Assembly: GCA_949710005.1 (NCBI GenBank)
Contig: OX453272.1
Location: 47,835,146 to 47,899,145 of the forward strand
Direction: 5' to 3'
Length of the DNA stretch: 64,000 nt
Origin: Ricordea florida
Taxonomy: Eukaryota > Cnidaria > Anthozoa > Corallimorpharia > Ricordeidae
In this document: in pieces, positions 28,401 through 37,700 of the stretch
Numbering within the stretch: position 1 is the stretch's first letter
Layout of the letters: each line of letters starts with the position of its first letter
Made by a program: the position numbers and the translations under genes
Notes under the pieces: model-generated
Database searches by the model: none
What the model was told of the DNA's origin: nothing
What the model saw: the letters and a program-made list of their open reading frames with translations, nothing else

Positions 28401-31400
28401 TTTGTCAGCCATTACAGAGTCCCCATTTGAAAAGGGAAGGTTCAAGAAGCCACTTCGCTCTACAATTTCCCTGTCAGATATACTGCCAGTATAGAGTTGG
28501 CCAATAAAGGTTAAGAACCCTTTAGGTGAAATTCCCACCAATGCCTTTAAAGTGGTATGGTGTTTATACGAGCTAAACAATTCACTATTTAAAAGGAGGC
28601 TGCTAGGCATTTCACAGCGGATCTCGGTACAGTCAATAATGACCCTTGTGGTTGGATACTTTGCCTTAAAATCCTGAGGCATTGTCTCATTTACTAGTTC
28701 TCTAGAAGGCCAAATATTTATATGACCAAGTTTCAAATACATATAGTTTATCCAAGAAATAAAGATTCTGCTAACAGTTGGCTGAGAAACGTTAAATAAG
28801 TGAGCTAAATGTAACTCGGCAAAACCTTGCCTCAGTCTGCACAATGTCAAAAAGAACTCATCTACTGGTTTTAGAGACCTTGGCCTTCCTTGTTTCACAG
28901 GCTTAGCATTGCCAGCAACTTCCTTTCCAGACAACCAGTAATTTATGTTTTCTCCCCTGATACCAGGATCCAAAAAGTCGTACAACGCCACCATAGTCTC
29001 ATAATTCGGAAACCCCGTGTAAAATGCTACTAACGAGTCATTTGATGAGATGTTTCTTAATGAAAACATCTGTTCCTCTAGTTGCTCGTTTTTCTGTTCC
29101 ATATCCACAATTTTTTCTTTTAATTGCAAAACCACTGCTTCCAGTTCTTCAATTTTTAAAAGAGCTGCAGATAGCTTCTCTTGAAGCTCAGTTATTATTA
29201 TATTATTATGCTCCTGTCGCTCCGGTGATGGCGGTATTTCTGCTGTTTCCGGAAAAGACGTCCCGTCGGCCGTATTTGTAGAAGACGAATCATTGCATGT
29301 TACTTCGCTGAATTCGGTCATCGAATGCATAATTTCGCTGAATTTTGACTCTAAATTGTTTCTCACGGTTGTAGCCGTGAAGCGTGGAGTTGGCGGTGGC
29401 CGTTTGCGAGGAGAACTTCGCTTCCATGCGAAGATACTTGGCACAGCTCCTGGTTTGGGACTGATCCTTCCATTGAGACTCTTCTTCAAATCTTCAGGCT
29501 TAAAATGCCTCGAACAAACCCTTGTTCCTTCCGAAATAGAAAAATCCTTACCTACATCCCTTCTAATGGCATGGATCCACTGCTTTCTAGTACTTGGATC
29601 GTCTGGAAAACGAAAAAAGGATATCTTTTCTCCAGTATCTTTGTCTCGCTTATCCTTCTTCGTACACAACGGAACGCAACAATGTGTTGGCATCTCTCAG
29701 CTAATCTCCGAGTAGAAAATATTCTTGTCGGCCAAAGTTGTCCCCTACAAAGACTAAGGGAACCTTTTACCCAGCTATTTTTCAAAAGATAAAAATTTCA
29801 AATATCTCCGCGTACTACAGCAAAGACACTCCAATGTAATACAAATCTATGAGCGCTTCAAGGTTCAGCTGGCCTACCAGGCCTCGCTTTCATGTTTTCG
29901 AAACCAGGCCGTTCCGCGCGACCGCCATTTATGAATACGGTGTATGTTACCCTCCTCTAATATGTTACCTTCCTCTAATATGCCTTTCTCCTCTAATATG
30001 TTACCCTCCTCTAATATGCTACCTTCCTCTAATATGCCATTCTCCTCTAATATGTTACCCTCCTCTAATATGTTACCTTCTTCTAATATGCCTTTCTCCT
30101 GTAATATGTTACCCTCCTCTAATATGTTACCTTCCTCTAATATGCCTTTCTCCTCTAATATGTTACCCTCCTCTAATATGTTACCTTCCTCTAATATGCC
30201 TTTCTCCTCTAATATGTTACCCTCCTCTAATATGTTACCTTCCTCTAATATGCCTTTCTCCTCTAATATGTTACCTTCTTCTAATATGCCTTTGTCCTCT
30301 AATATGTTACCCTCCTCTAATATGTTACCTTCCTCTAATATGCCTTTCTCCTCTAATATGTTACCCTCCTCTAATATGTTACCTTCCTCTAATATGCCTT
30401 TCTCCTCTAATATGTTACCCTCCTCTAATATGCTACCTTCCTCTAATATGCCTTTCTTCTCTAATATGTTACCCTCCTCTAATATGTTACCTTCCTCTAA
30501 TATGCCTTTCTCCTCTAATATGTTACCCTCCTCTAATATGTTACCTTCCTCTAATATGCCTTTCTCCTCTAATATGTTACCCTCCTCTAATATGTTACCT
30601 TCCTCTAATATGCCTTTCTCCTCTAATATGTTACCCTCCTCTAATATGTTACCTTCCTCTAATATGCCTTTCTCCTCTAATATGTTACCCTCCTCTAATA
30701 TGTTACCTTCCTCTAATATGCCTTTCTCCTCTAATATGTTACCATCCTCTAAGATGTTACCTTCCTCTAATATGCCTTTCTCCTCTAATATGTTACCCTC
30801 CTCTAATATGTTACCTTCTTCTAATATGGCTTTCTTCTCTAATATGTTACCCTCCTCTTAATTAGAGACATTTAGCACCGCGTTATTCGCTTTCACGGCT
30901 GACGCAAAACCGCGGTTTGGCGTTTACCGTACGAGGTTTCACCCTTTAATGTAATTTAGCAAAGCTGGTTATCACGAAAGCATGCTAGGGGGTGCCATAT
31001 TGAATTTACAAAACATGAACAGTGGTGTTTTTCAAACAACGACGAAGTGCTCCTCATTTTCCCTTTCCTCCAAAATTATATCAGAAAATTGCTCCTCATG
31101 ATTTTCGTATTTTAACGTGACACAAACATACGTTTTAAACTAAAAACTCTTCAAGTAAATCATATACGCGAAATCCTTCCTCTCCACATTGAAAACGCGC
31201 GTTGATAACGACAAACGTGACGCCAAGGCCTGGTCAATGCGATCTCTAGCCGTTCGCCGTTTGAGGGTTTTTTCGGAAGGCCTGGTGCTAAATATCTCTA
31301 TTAATCCCCTCTAAAATGCCAACCTTTAATATGCCACCCTCCTCTAGTATGACACCCCTTTATAATATGCCGGTCTTCCTTAGTATGGCACACTCCACTA

Positions 31401-34400
31401 ATATGCCACCCTTGTCCAATATGCAGCCTGCTCTAATATGTCACTCTCCTCTAATATGCCATCCTTCTTTAACAAGTAACCCTCGTCTACGAACAAGTGT
31501 GAGAAAACTCTTGCATCTTCGAAAATAAAAATCTTAAAAATATGGAAAACGCATCATGCTACATTGAGCTAAATTAATAAGCCTCTCCGTTCTAATATCC
31601 CCCCAGTAAGGTTACCTCAAATAGATAAGCCATCCGAGTAGTAATAGAGGATTAACGGTATATAGGATATCGCTTGTGGACTCATATTTCTATCCACAGT
31701 TTTGTCACGCTGATATTTAACAATTATGCCACGAAATTGAGTCGTACTAATAGCCAATGAGGTGCTTTAGCATCGAGTTGGCTTTAGTTCGGCACGACGA
31801 TTATTACATCTCTAAACCCTTGATTGTGAGAAATTGAAACTAGTTTTCACGGCAAGAATTGACTTAATTGTTGTTTACGTAAATAGAACCATGTTCTTGT
31901 CGACCCGATATGTATAAAAAGTTTCAAGTCGCCAGAAGTAAAAAAAATTAACTCAATTTACGGGCTCCAGGGATGTTTTAAAATGGCGGCTGTTTGTAAG
32001 AGTTTCACTTTAGTTCGTAATAATTAAATATCGTGCCGATTTTGCTAATATAATTAGCTCACTTACCGTCGAAGAAATTCATCCCATATTTATTAATTTT
32101 TCTTTGGTTCTATTTTTTTGTATATTGTTTTCAAGCAAGATTTGAATTTCTCCTCGTCTAATTCAACAAATCTTTCAGTCATGATAGCCATTTTCGGTAC
32201 TTATGTTATATGAACTGATAGAGTGTGAGTAGGGAACCAATCAGAACCTGCGTTTGCTCATATCCAGGGGATGTAGACATAATAACGAGATACACCTGTA
32301 GTATCGCATGAAAAGAAAATAAATAAAAGGTTATCTGCATATCAACTCACCCTTCATTTCTGCGTTCATCATGACTCCCAGCTGATATTCCTCACTGCCA
32401 TTTACAACACCAATCTGTTAAAAATGACCATTATATTTCAGAAAGACGGCTGAGAACAGCCGATGTGAGAACGCAAGCGCTGATTTTAACATGAGTTGTA
32501 AAGCTCGGATGGAATGAAAAACCCTGGTACTCCATTAAATTTTGGTTAATCAGTTATACATGTTCACAAAATAAGCGGTTACCATCTACTTTGCAAATTT
32601 CATATCTATTTATAGTACTTACAACTAAAAGGCAACCCAAATCCAGACTCTGATACTCTAGAATTCTTCACGTTTGACGAAAAGTAAATAAATGTAACGA
32701 TTATACCTACTGAGTTAAGGGCATAGCTTAAAACAATACATTATCTTAAGCGGACATTTCATGGCAATTAGTGGCAGTTATATATGTGGGTTTGATGTGT
32801 TCAGTCGCCACTCCCTACCAATGATCCGTGTATAGGGAAGTACGGATGAGTCGTTGCCGACAGTGAGGCTGTTACCATGGCAATAAAAATAGAAATGATG
32901 ACCAGGCCTGTTACAATCCACAGAATACAGAACGCCCGGCCAAAAGTGGACTTGGGCGAGCGATCTCCATAGCTGTTGAGAAATTAAGAAAGAAAAAAAA
33001 AACCTTATTACCGCTTTCAGCCTTTCCATCTTAAACTTATTCACCGTGAAAGAGTTCTTAGAAAGCTCATAAGCGTTAACCCAGGGTTAAATGTCAAGCT
33101 TCAACTGCTTCCTAAACCTGAATCAATGCTATTTTTCCTTATTTCTTCGCACATCGACATGTCAAGCTCTACTCAGGTTCACCTAGCCCGATTGATTGAT
33201 TGATTGATTGAAGAGTAGCAGCGGGTACCGTCCGACCTTAATAACCTTACTTGTTGCGTTGATATTATAAGAACACGTTTGATTCAGAGATCCATCGCTA
33301 CGTACCCAACTGTTGTCATGGTTACCAATGCCCACCAGAATCCTTCCCAGACTCCTTTCATAAATGACTGGGGAAACTCCTGAGGATTGTGACGATGATC
33401 CTGTTGAAATGTAACAAAGAATTCCATTGCCCGCCAGGTATTTACTTAGAAAATACTAATATCGTATACCTGGGGATCAAGTTAATTAATTTCGCTGCTA
33501 GTGCCGTTCAAAAGAATTCAAATTTGGAGCTGGAGAAAACTTTAAGGACATACAGGCGATCCCCATCAAAGTGACTCGTGGGATAAACGAATGAGACGCG
33601 TTTATATAACTACATCATCCACGATGAATAATGGTGTATTCCGTGGGAAAGGACAAAACATGGACCCCCTCTTTTGGACCGGGTCCATAGACCACTTTCA
33701 TGGACACGGTCCATGGACCCCTAGTTTTTGTAAGCCCGAGCAAAAAAAGAAAAAAGGTCCTCTCCCATATTCCATGACAACTCTAGGGAAATTGGAAAAC
33801 TAGAAACTCAGCCCACCCAACTCTTGCAAGAAAACAAAGTTCTCGTAGGATGCAGAGACTAGTTAACACGAAAAGCTAAAGGGAAAGGAAAATACTCTGG
33901 TTCCTTTAAGAATGAAAGAGAGAAAGTACAATGGACACTCTGACCGTGTTGTGTTCAATTACTGTGAACCTACTGTTCTGGCGATTGATAACCCTAACCC
34001 TAACCCTAACCCTAACCCTTTGGTGCTTTGGGACTTGTGATTTAAACCTCCTTTTTAATTATTGTTACTATTATATTGTATTAAACTTACTAAGAACCAT
34101 ATAATGATGCCAGAAAAGGTTGCAGTAAGCAGGATAAAAACCATTATTGGCCAGGCCTTCAGAATAGTTGTGGCAATGCCATGTGTTCGACTTGCTCTCT
34201 TGTTCCCATCATACGCCAAAAGCACCACACTGGGTACATGTACGAGCGGGATGAACGGGTGATCCCGAAAGGAACGAGTTCCTGAGGGAGCGTGAATCGG
34301 GAAGGTAAAGTCAAACTCGTTTGCAGTTTCCTTCATCAAAAGTCGATCCTCTGCCTCAAGTGGCGACCGTAGAAACGTACCGTACTTGACTGCACGTGGC

Positions 34401-34768
34401 CCATCACGGCAGCAGTAATGAAGCATATCAGAGAGAATGCCGGGAAACATACCACGAATACTTAGAGATCTCTTAGCCTGAACAAAGTAGGAGTATGGAT
34501 GAACGGTATGCCAAGCAACTGACAACGGCATGTTCCCATTTATACACCTTTCATCCAGAGATTTTTCCCTGCTTATATTCTTGTACTTGCTGAGCGCTGG
34601 ACTCCCAAATCCTTTTAAGCTTTTTCTTAACTCCAGCATTTTTAAGGGAATGACAAGCTCGTCAATGGAAGCGTTCTTATTGCTCGACCAAGGAATAAAA
34701 ATACTTTGAGACATCACGAACTGTGAAAGAAAGATGGCGCTGGAAAAAAGGACACGGACGAAACCCAT
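12960..34768 (-). CDS. Glutamate-receptor-like channel with K+-type pore, paralogue B (complete, 535 residues)
   Basis: Seven exons on the minus strand: 34768-34091, 33400-33306, 32972-32819, 32414-32351, 15153-14888, 14672-14513 and 13150-12960. All have AG/GT borders, phases match, and the total of 1608 nt is an exact 536 codons including the stop. The start chosen is the ATG at 34768, which follows a splice-acceptor-like sequence and opens a signal peptide (MGFVRVLFSSAIF). Order: signal peptide (1-22), first ligand lobe (to about 190), helix 1 (about 200-224), pore with TTVGYGD at about 255-261, helix 3 (about 270-295), second lobe (about 310-420, with GAFVDSF whose Asp could be the amino-group ligand), helix 4 (about 440-462) and a cytoplasmic tail. 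There is no large amino-terminal domain. The protein should act as a ligand-gated, potassium-selective channel at the cell surface; the ligand is unknown. Intron 4 is about 17.2 kb and holds the minisatellite and transposon. Confidence 0.85.
13407..13446. repeat. (ATT)n microsatellite
   Basis: About thirteen perfect ATT triplets in the last intron of paralogue B. Confidence 0.9.
13513..14145. mobile_element. MITE-like element with GGCCCGTTTAAACGG-type inverted ends
   Basis: The left end, AAGGCCCATTTAAACGGTTG at 13513, is matched in reverse complement by the right end at about 14115-14145, with about 26 of 29 bases agreeing. Degenerate copies of the same motif (TTTGAACAGCC near 14072) occur inside. 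There is no coding capacity. It sits in the last intron of paralogue B, between the helix-4 exon and the final exon. Non-autonomous DNA transposon is the best reading. Confidence 0.6.
15938..16487. mobile_element. Foldback / MITE-like element with about 110-bp inverted arms
   Basis: Arms at about 15938-16055 and 16355-16487 are reverse complements. Landmarks are AGTTGTAAAATGA, GGATTTAAAT and GCTGCGCCAGAACCGCTTCC. The loop (about 16056-16354) is non-coding, rich in AAATC-type words and partly self-complementary (ATCCAAAAA against TTTTTGGAT). It lies just before the minisatellite, inside intron 4 of paralogue B. Confidence 0.7.
16717..25139. repeat. Giant minisatellite, 18-bp monomer / 54-bp trimer, left block
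   Basis: About 468 monomers of 18 bp, each ending in TCTAATATG, arranged mostly as a repeating trimer whose members start TTACCCTCC, TTACCTTCC and CCTTTCTCC (54 bp). Occasional monomers are missing from a trimer. Rare variants recur at long spacing: ATGCG at 18638, 21572 and 24074; CACTAATATT at 19641, 22143 and 24699; TGTAATATG near 20291 and 22793. This shows a higher-order repeat of about 2.5 kb (2502 bp for three of the marker pairs), made by segmental duplication inside the array. Because 18 is divisible by three, several frames stay open for kilobases. It lies in intron 4 of paralogue B, where the sense RNA is purine-rich (GAGGAG, GAAGAA). Confidence 0.97.
25140..25211 (+). repeat. Left terminal inverted repeat of the ISL2EU element
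   Basis: 72 bp starting ACACCGTATT, GC-rich in its centre (GGCCGCGCGGAACGG), matching the right end in reverse complement with about seven mismatches. The following gene starts about 25 bp inside it. Confidence 0.92.
25236..27266 (+). CDS. Transposon-encoded SAP-SWIM-YqaJ nuclease-like protein, 637 residues, one intron
   Basis: Two exons, 25236-25411 and 25529-27266, separated by a 117-bp GT-AG intron (25412-25528, acceptor TTTTCTGCAG). The ATG at 25236 (AAAATGG context) is preferred over the in-frame ATG at 25203, which lies inside the terminal repeat. An N-terminal SAP-like helical motif (about 25-65: LKNEELRFWL, then KTKAQLIKRV) is completed only by splicing. A SWIM zinc finger follows at about 205 (CSC, then CNHV). 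The C-terminal half is a YqaJ/lambda-exonuclease-like fold: the GLKQEPIA region, ASPDG at about 520, EVKCP at about 539, then a YTQVQGQM helix. The Asp and Glu-x-Lys match the nuclease core. It is thought to assist transposition or end processing in the nucleus; the role is not proven. Confidence 0.88.
27267..28130. other. Non-coding spacer between the two transposon genes
   Basis: AT-rich sequence between two convergent stop codons. No gene seen; it should hold both 3' untranslated regions. Confidence 0.6.
28131..29693 (-). CDS. THAP-domain DDE transposase of the ISL2EU element, 520 residues
   Basis: A single uninterrupted exon starting at the ATG at 29693. Residues 1-85 form a THAP zinc finger (C2CH): the CCVPLC start, FFRFP, a Trp in KQWIHA, VCSRHF, and an AVPSIF end. 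A serine/threonine-rich linker and a coiled coil follow (about 165-210, LEAVVLQLKEKIVDMEQ). Next come a helix-turn-helix region (AHLFNVSQPTVSRIF) and a DDE_Tnp_4-type catalytic core with Asp about 354 (IIDCTEI), Asp about 430 (MADKGF) and Glu about 476 (HVERAINKVK). THAP presumably binds the terminal repeats and the core cuts and joins DNA. All catalytic residues are present and no stop interrupts the frame, so the enzyme could be active. A PIF/Harbinger-type assignment is disfavoured by the AT duplication and the YqaJ partner. Confidence 0.9.
   Translation of the reverse strand: MPTHCCVPLCTKKDKRDKDTGEKISFFRFPDDPSTRKQWIHAIRRDVGKDFSISEGTRVCSRHFKPEDLKKSLNGRISPKPGAVPSIFAWKRSSPRKRPPPTPRFTATTVRNNLESKFSEIMHSMTEFSEVTCNDSSSTNTADGTSFPETAEIPPSPERQEHNNIIITELQEKLSAALLKIEELEAVVLQLKEKIVDMEQKNEQLEEQMFSLRNISSNDSLVAFYTGFPNYETMVALYDFLDPGIRGENINYWLSGKEVAGNAKPVKQGRPRSLKPVDEFFLTLCRLRQGFAELHLAHLFNVSQPTVSRIFISWINYMYLKLGHINIWPSRELVNETMPQDFKAKYPTTRVIIDCTEIRCEMPSSLLLNSELFSSYKHHTTLKALVGISPKGFLTFIGQLYTGSISDREIVERSGFLNLPFSNGDSVMADKGFTIEDILPLGVSLNIPPFLGMSDQMSAEDVIVTQEIASLRIHVERAINKVKNFLIFEGVIPLSLFGVVNQMWCVCAMLCNMQDPIISA
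29872..29943 (-). repeat. Right terminal inverted repeat of the ISL2EU element
   Basis: Reverse complement of the left end over 72 bp, ending ATACGGTGT and directly followed by the AT duplication and resumed minisatellite. Confidence 0.92.
29944..30857. repeat. Giant minisatellite, right block
   Basis: About 51 further 18-bp monomers continuing the left block after the transposon. It includes the TGTAATATG variant at 30101, which corresponds to 20291 and 22793. It ends at a TTAAT where a MITE is inserted. Before the insertions the array was about 9.3 kb and more than 500 monomers. Confidence 0.95.
30863..31300. mobile_element. 438-bp MITE at the minisatellite edge
   Basis: The ends TAGAGACATTTAGCACC (left) and its near-perfect reverse complement (right, finishing GGTGCTAAATATCTCTA) are flanked by TTAAT on both sides (30858-30862 and 31301-31305). 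The interior has no open frame of note. The superfamily is uncertain: TTAAT could be a 5-bp duplication, or a TTAA or TAA site with slippage. Confidence 0.75.
31306..31475. repeat. Degenerate minisatellite monomers beyond the MITE
   Basis: Diverged 18-bp-like units (AATATGCCACCC, AGTATGACACCC, AATATGTCACTC) continue for about 170 bp and then fade. Strongly diverged border monomers beside a homogeneous core are what unequal exchange and amplification of the array centre would leave. Confidence 0.75.
33187..33210. repeat. (ATTG)n simple repeat
   Basis: Five to six ATTG tetranucleotides in the second intron of paralogue B. Confidence 0.7.
33988..34019. repeat. Interstitial telomere-type repeat (CCCTAA)n
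   Basis: Five consecutive copies of the animal telomere hexamer (CCCTAA on the plus strand) lie about 70 bp inside the first coding intron of paralogue B. The flanks are ordinary intron, so this is an internal tract and not a chromosome end. Such short tracts usually come from double-strand-break repair by telomerase. Confidence 0.9.
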
Positions 34769-34799
34769 CTTGAAAACCCCTGGAGAGGAAATTACACAA

Positions 34800-37700
34800 G
34801 GAAGTAATCTTGTTTGCATGTATTTATTTATACCTTTCGCAGCCAAAGGATGAATTACATCGGATTAGGTCAGAAGAAGAACATGTTATAAAGTAATATA
34901 ATGTGCTAGGCAATAGCATATATTTCACAGTTACAAAATTAGTGGCCGATATTTGTTGGCCGAGTATGGCGTGTACGATAGTACCGCTTAGCATGGACCA
35001 TGTGAGGGGTAAACAAATCTGCTACTGATTCAGCGGTTGATGGGATTACCTTGACAGCTTTTCCGCATCCTTGCCTCGTTGTTTCAAGCTTGCTATCCTT
35101 ATCACCACTTAGGCTAGCCTTAAGCCTCCTTGCCTGTAATCTAACTGGCTCGCCCCTACAGTACCCTGGCTTTAGCTAGTTTATAATGCTCGCTCATCAG
35201 TATTTTAAGCTTTAGAAATGCTGATATTGATTTCTCGAGGAAAATAATGCCACTGAAATATAGGAAAACGGACATTGTCAATTTTACTTAATGAATTGAC
35301 TACTGCTCATTTTTTTTTCTGGATTAATTTTTGGCAGTATTGAATGTGCCTAGGTTAAGATGGCTTTACAGGTAATTCTCGGACAGGTGTAATTGTCCAG
35401 TTAGGCAGCACGCGTGCGCAGCGTTTTCTCACTTCCTCTCATTTTACAAAGAAAGACGAATTGTTGCGCAACTAATAAAAAAGGCGTTAATGAGTATTTT
35501 AGAAATCGATCAAAAATGATCCCCATATCAGCGACAGACAGCACGTTATTTTGCAGCAAGCTAACAAAGCATTAGATTATTTGTCAACTCAGAACAGCAA
35601 GAGGAGTAGTGTAGGGGTAACATAATGCCCCCCCACACATCACCGTCATCAAGGTCATTATTCTTCTCGCGGTCATATTTTTTTTGAACCTAATGCCTTC
35701 CTTCGGTCACATTAGCCCATTTAGTTGATTATTTACAAAGCAACTGATTCATCGGTGGCTGTAATGCGCTTTTTACTTCAAATTGAACTGCCACCTATTT
35801 TCAGTAATTCGTGTTCCGAGCGGACACAAATAGACATCCATAACAGATACTGTTGCTTTTGTTCAAACAATATTTGTTTGCAATTGTCAAGCAACAGACG
35901 GTTTGAAGTTGCCATGGAATTTAGTTTGAAGTTTTTCTTTCTTGGTGATGGTAATTCTAGCTAAGCATTTGCTTCACTTGAGAACCGTGGCATTTAATTA
36001 TAATAAGCCTTGAAACAGCATTAATACTCCAAGATAATCTTTCTTTGCTTAATAGGTTTTACTCTAATAGATAGTTAATGAAGGAGAAACACTGTAATTT
36101 CTTTATGATAAAGATTGGTAGTCAGGTCCATAAGATAAAAGACTATGGGAAAGATGGGAATATCTATTAAGAAAGGAATGTATTTTACTTTATATTTTAA
36201 GTACTGTCTTTGTTGTTGTTTTAAGGTAACATTTTACACGTTACGTAATACACCTGCACAAAATAAATTATTATTGACAGAATCTATAGCTTGCTGTGAC
36301 GTATTTTTTACTACAAAAGAGAAAAAAGAAGTGTTTTTTTTTTGTTTTGTTTTGTTTTGTTCTTTGCACTCCATGCGACCGCTTCTAAACCTTGCTGTTA
36401 TTTTGTTTATTTGACAAAGTAATTTTAATTTAAGCGCGGAAGATTGAAACATTTCTTTTTAATTTGCCCGCTTCAAATATTTTTCCAAATCCTCATATCA
36501 AAAAATATGTATTTATTTATAAAAAAGGAAATCATTAAACCTGACTTAAGCAATGAGTCCAATGTTTTTAGATAAATACAGATTAACAAGGCCACATGCT
36601 GCTAACAACGATTTGAAGTCAGAGTATCTATCACCACTTTCCCTTGAACCTATTCCTTTTTGGCCATTTTCATGCTTAAGAAATTGTCATGCCATTTGTT
36701 GCTACTTTACTATTTCACGCAATTCAACAACATAGCGGAGGCCCAAGTAAAAACCTGATTACAAACGCGATAAAAAGGCCATATTTAAATTGATTTTTTT
36801 CCTTTTGAAAACTTGGTCTGAACGACAGTGAAAAACACGTTAATATAAAACCGAACAGTATAAATTGGTTACGTACCTTCAATTCCTGTCGAAGATTAAG
36901 TCATCACCTGAGAGTAGTCACCTCAGAGCAGCTAATTTTTGTAGTGATATGCATCCCATTCGCTATCTATTTTAAAAATCATTGTGGTCCAATTATTTTC
37001 AGCAGTGATGAAAGCGCGCGAAAAAATGCCACGAGTGGTTAATTTACGCATATTTCTCAGGTAGTGACATGAAAAATTAATTTTCTTTTTCCAGGCTATA
37101 TTAGCGCACCTTCTATTACGACTTAAGGCATTAAACCGAATCATATATAAAAATACAAATTTTTGTTCGTTCTTTCAATCATGTATACCGTTTCACATAT
37201 TATTTTCGCTTGGTTAGCCCTCTATTCGAAACACTATGGGATTTGTGATGTTTTTTATTGTTTAGCTAGTACTGTTTCTGCGGTCTGCATTGTTTGAGTC
37301 TTTGTTTCCTTTGTTTTATGTAACTGACAGACCGACAGATTTTTCAGAAGGAGAATGATACAATTTTTATGTTCGGAATTATTTAACTCATAAACCTCCA
37401 GCAGCCTAGCTTCTACGCAAGGTCTCTGAGGATCGAACCAACATGGCGGCTCTAGCCAACTGGTCTAAATATTCTAATATATGACTTCCTTAACTTCACC
37501 TTCAAATTCATCTTCTTTCCAAATATGCAAATTACATTTTTAGTTTCTTTCCGTTGCCTTATCCATCCATCAAATCAAATTAATTTCAAGGCTTATCCTA
37601 GCCAGTCCTTTCTTCTGCCCTATACGCAAATTACATTACACATAGTCTGCATGTAACGAGCTCAATTCACTTCACTTCTAATTTAGGGTCCGAAATGCCG

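Larger units (their letters stand above)
25140..29943. mobile_element. ISL2EU-type DNA transposon, 4804 bp
   Basis: Terminal inverted repeats of 72 bp (25140-25211 and 29872-29943) begin ACACCGTATT and agree at roughly 90 percent of positions. The element is flanked by a 2-bp AT duplication (25138-25139 and 29944-29945). Removing 4806 bp (element plus one AT) restores the minisatellite phase exactly and makes the TGTAATATG marker spacing 2502 bp, the same as inside the array, so the ends are secure. It encodes two convergent genes, a SAP-SWIM-YqaJ protein (plus) and a THAP-DDE transposase (minus). From memory of the family, ISL2EU elements carry a transposase plus a YqaJ-like nuclease and make AT target duplications. 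Both genes are open, so it may be recent. Confidence 0.92.
15154..32350 (-). other. 17.2-kb intron 4 of paralogue B
   Basis: The donor at 32350 (AAGG then GTGAG on the minus strand) leaves one base of a codon, and the acceptor at 15154 (TTTCAG) supplies the other two, giving a Val. The same junction in paralogue A spans only 7860-8296. The expansion is explained by a foldback element, the 18-bp minisatellite, an ISL2EU transposon and a MITE. Joining the exons across it rests on matching phase, identical exon lengths to paralogue A, and the fact that each half alone lacks exactly what the other supplies. Confidence 0.8.

Noticed and set aside
28131..29693. PIF/Harbinger transposase
   Set aside because: The DDE core is of a related type, but the AT target duplication, 72-bp ends and YqaJ partner fit ISL2EU better than Harbinger, which duplicates three bases.
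16717..30857. CRISPR-like array
   Set aside because: There are no unique spacers between repeats, the units are contiguous, and the context is eukaryotic.
33988..34019. True chromosome end
   Set aside because: Only five units, flanked on both sides by ordinary intron of the receptor gene.
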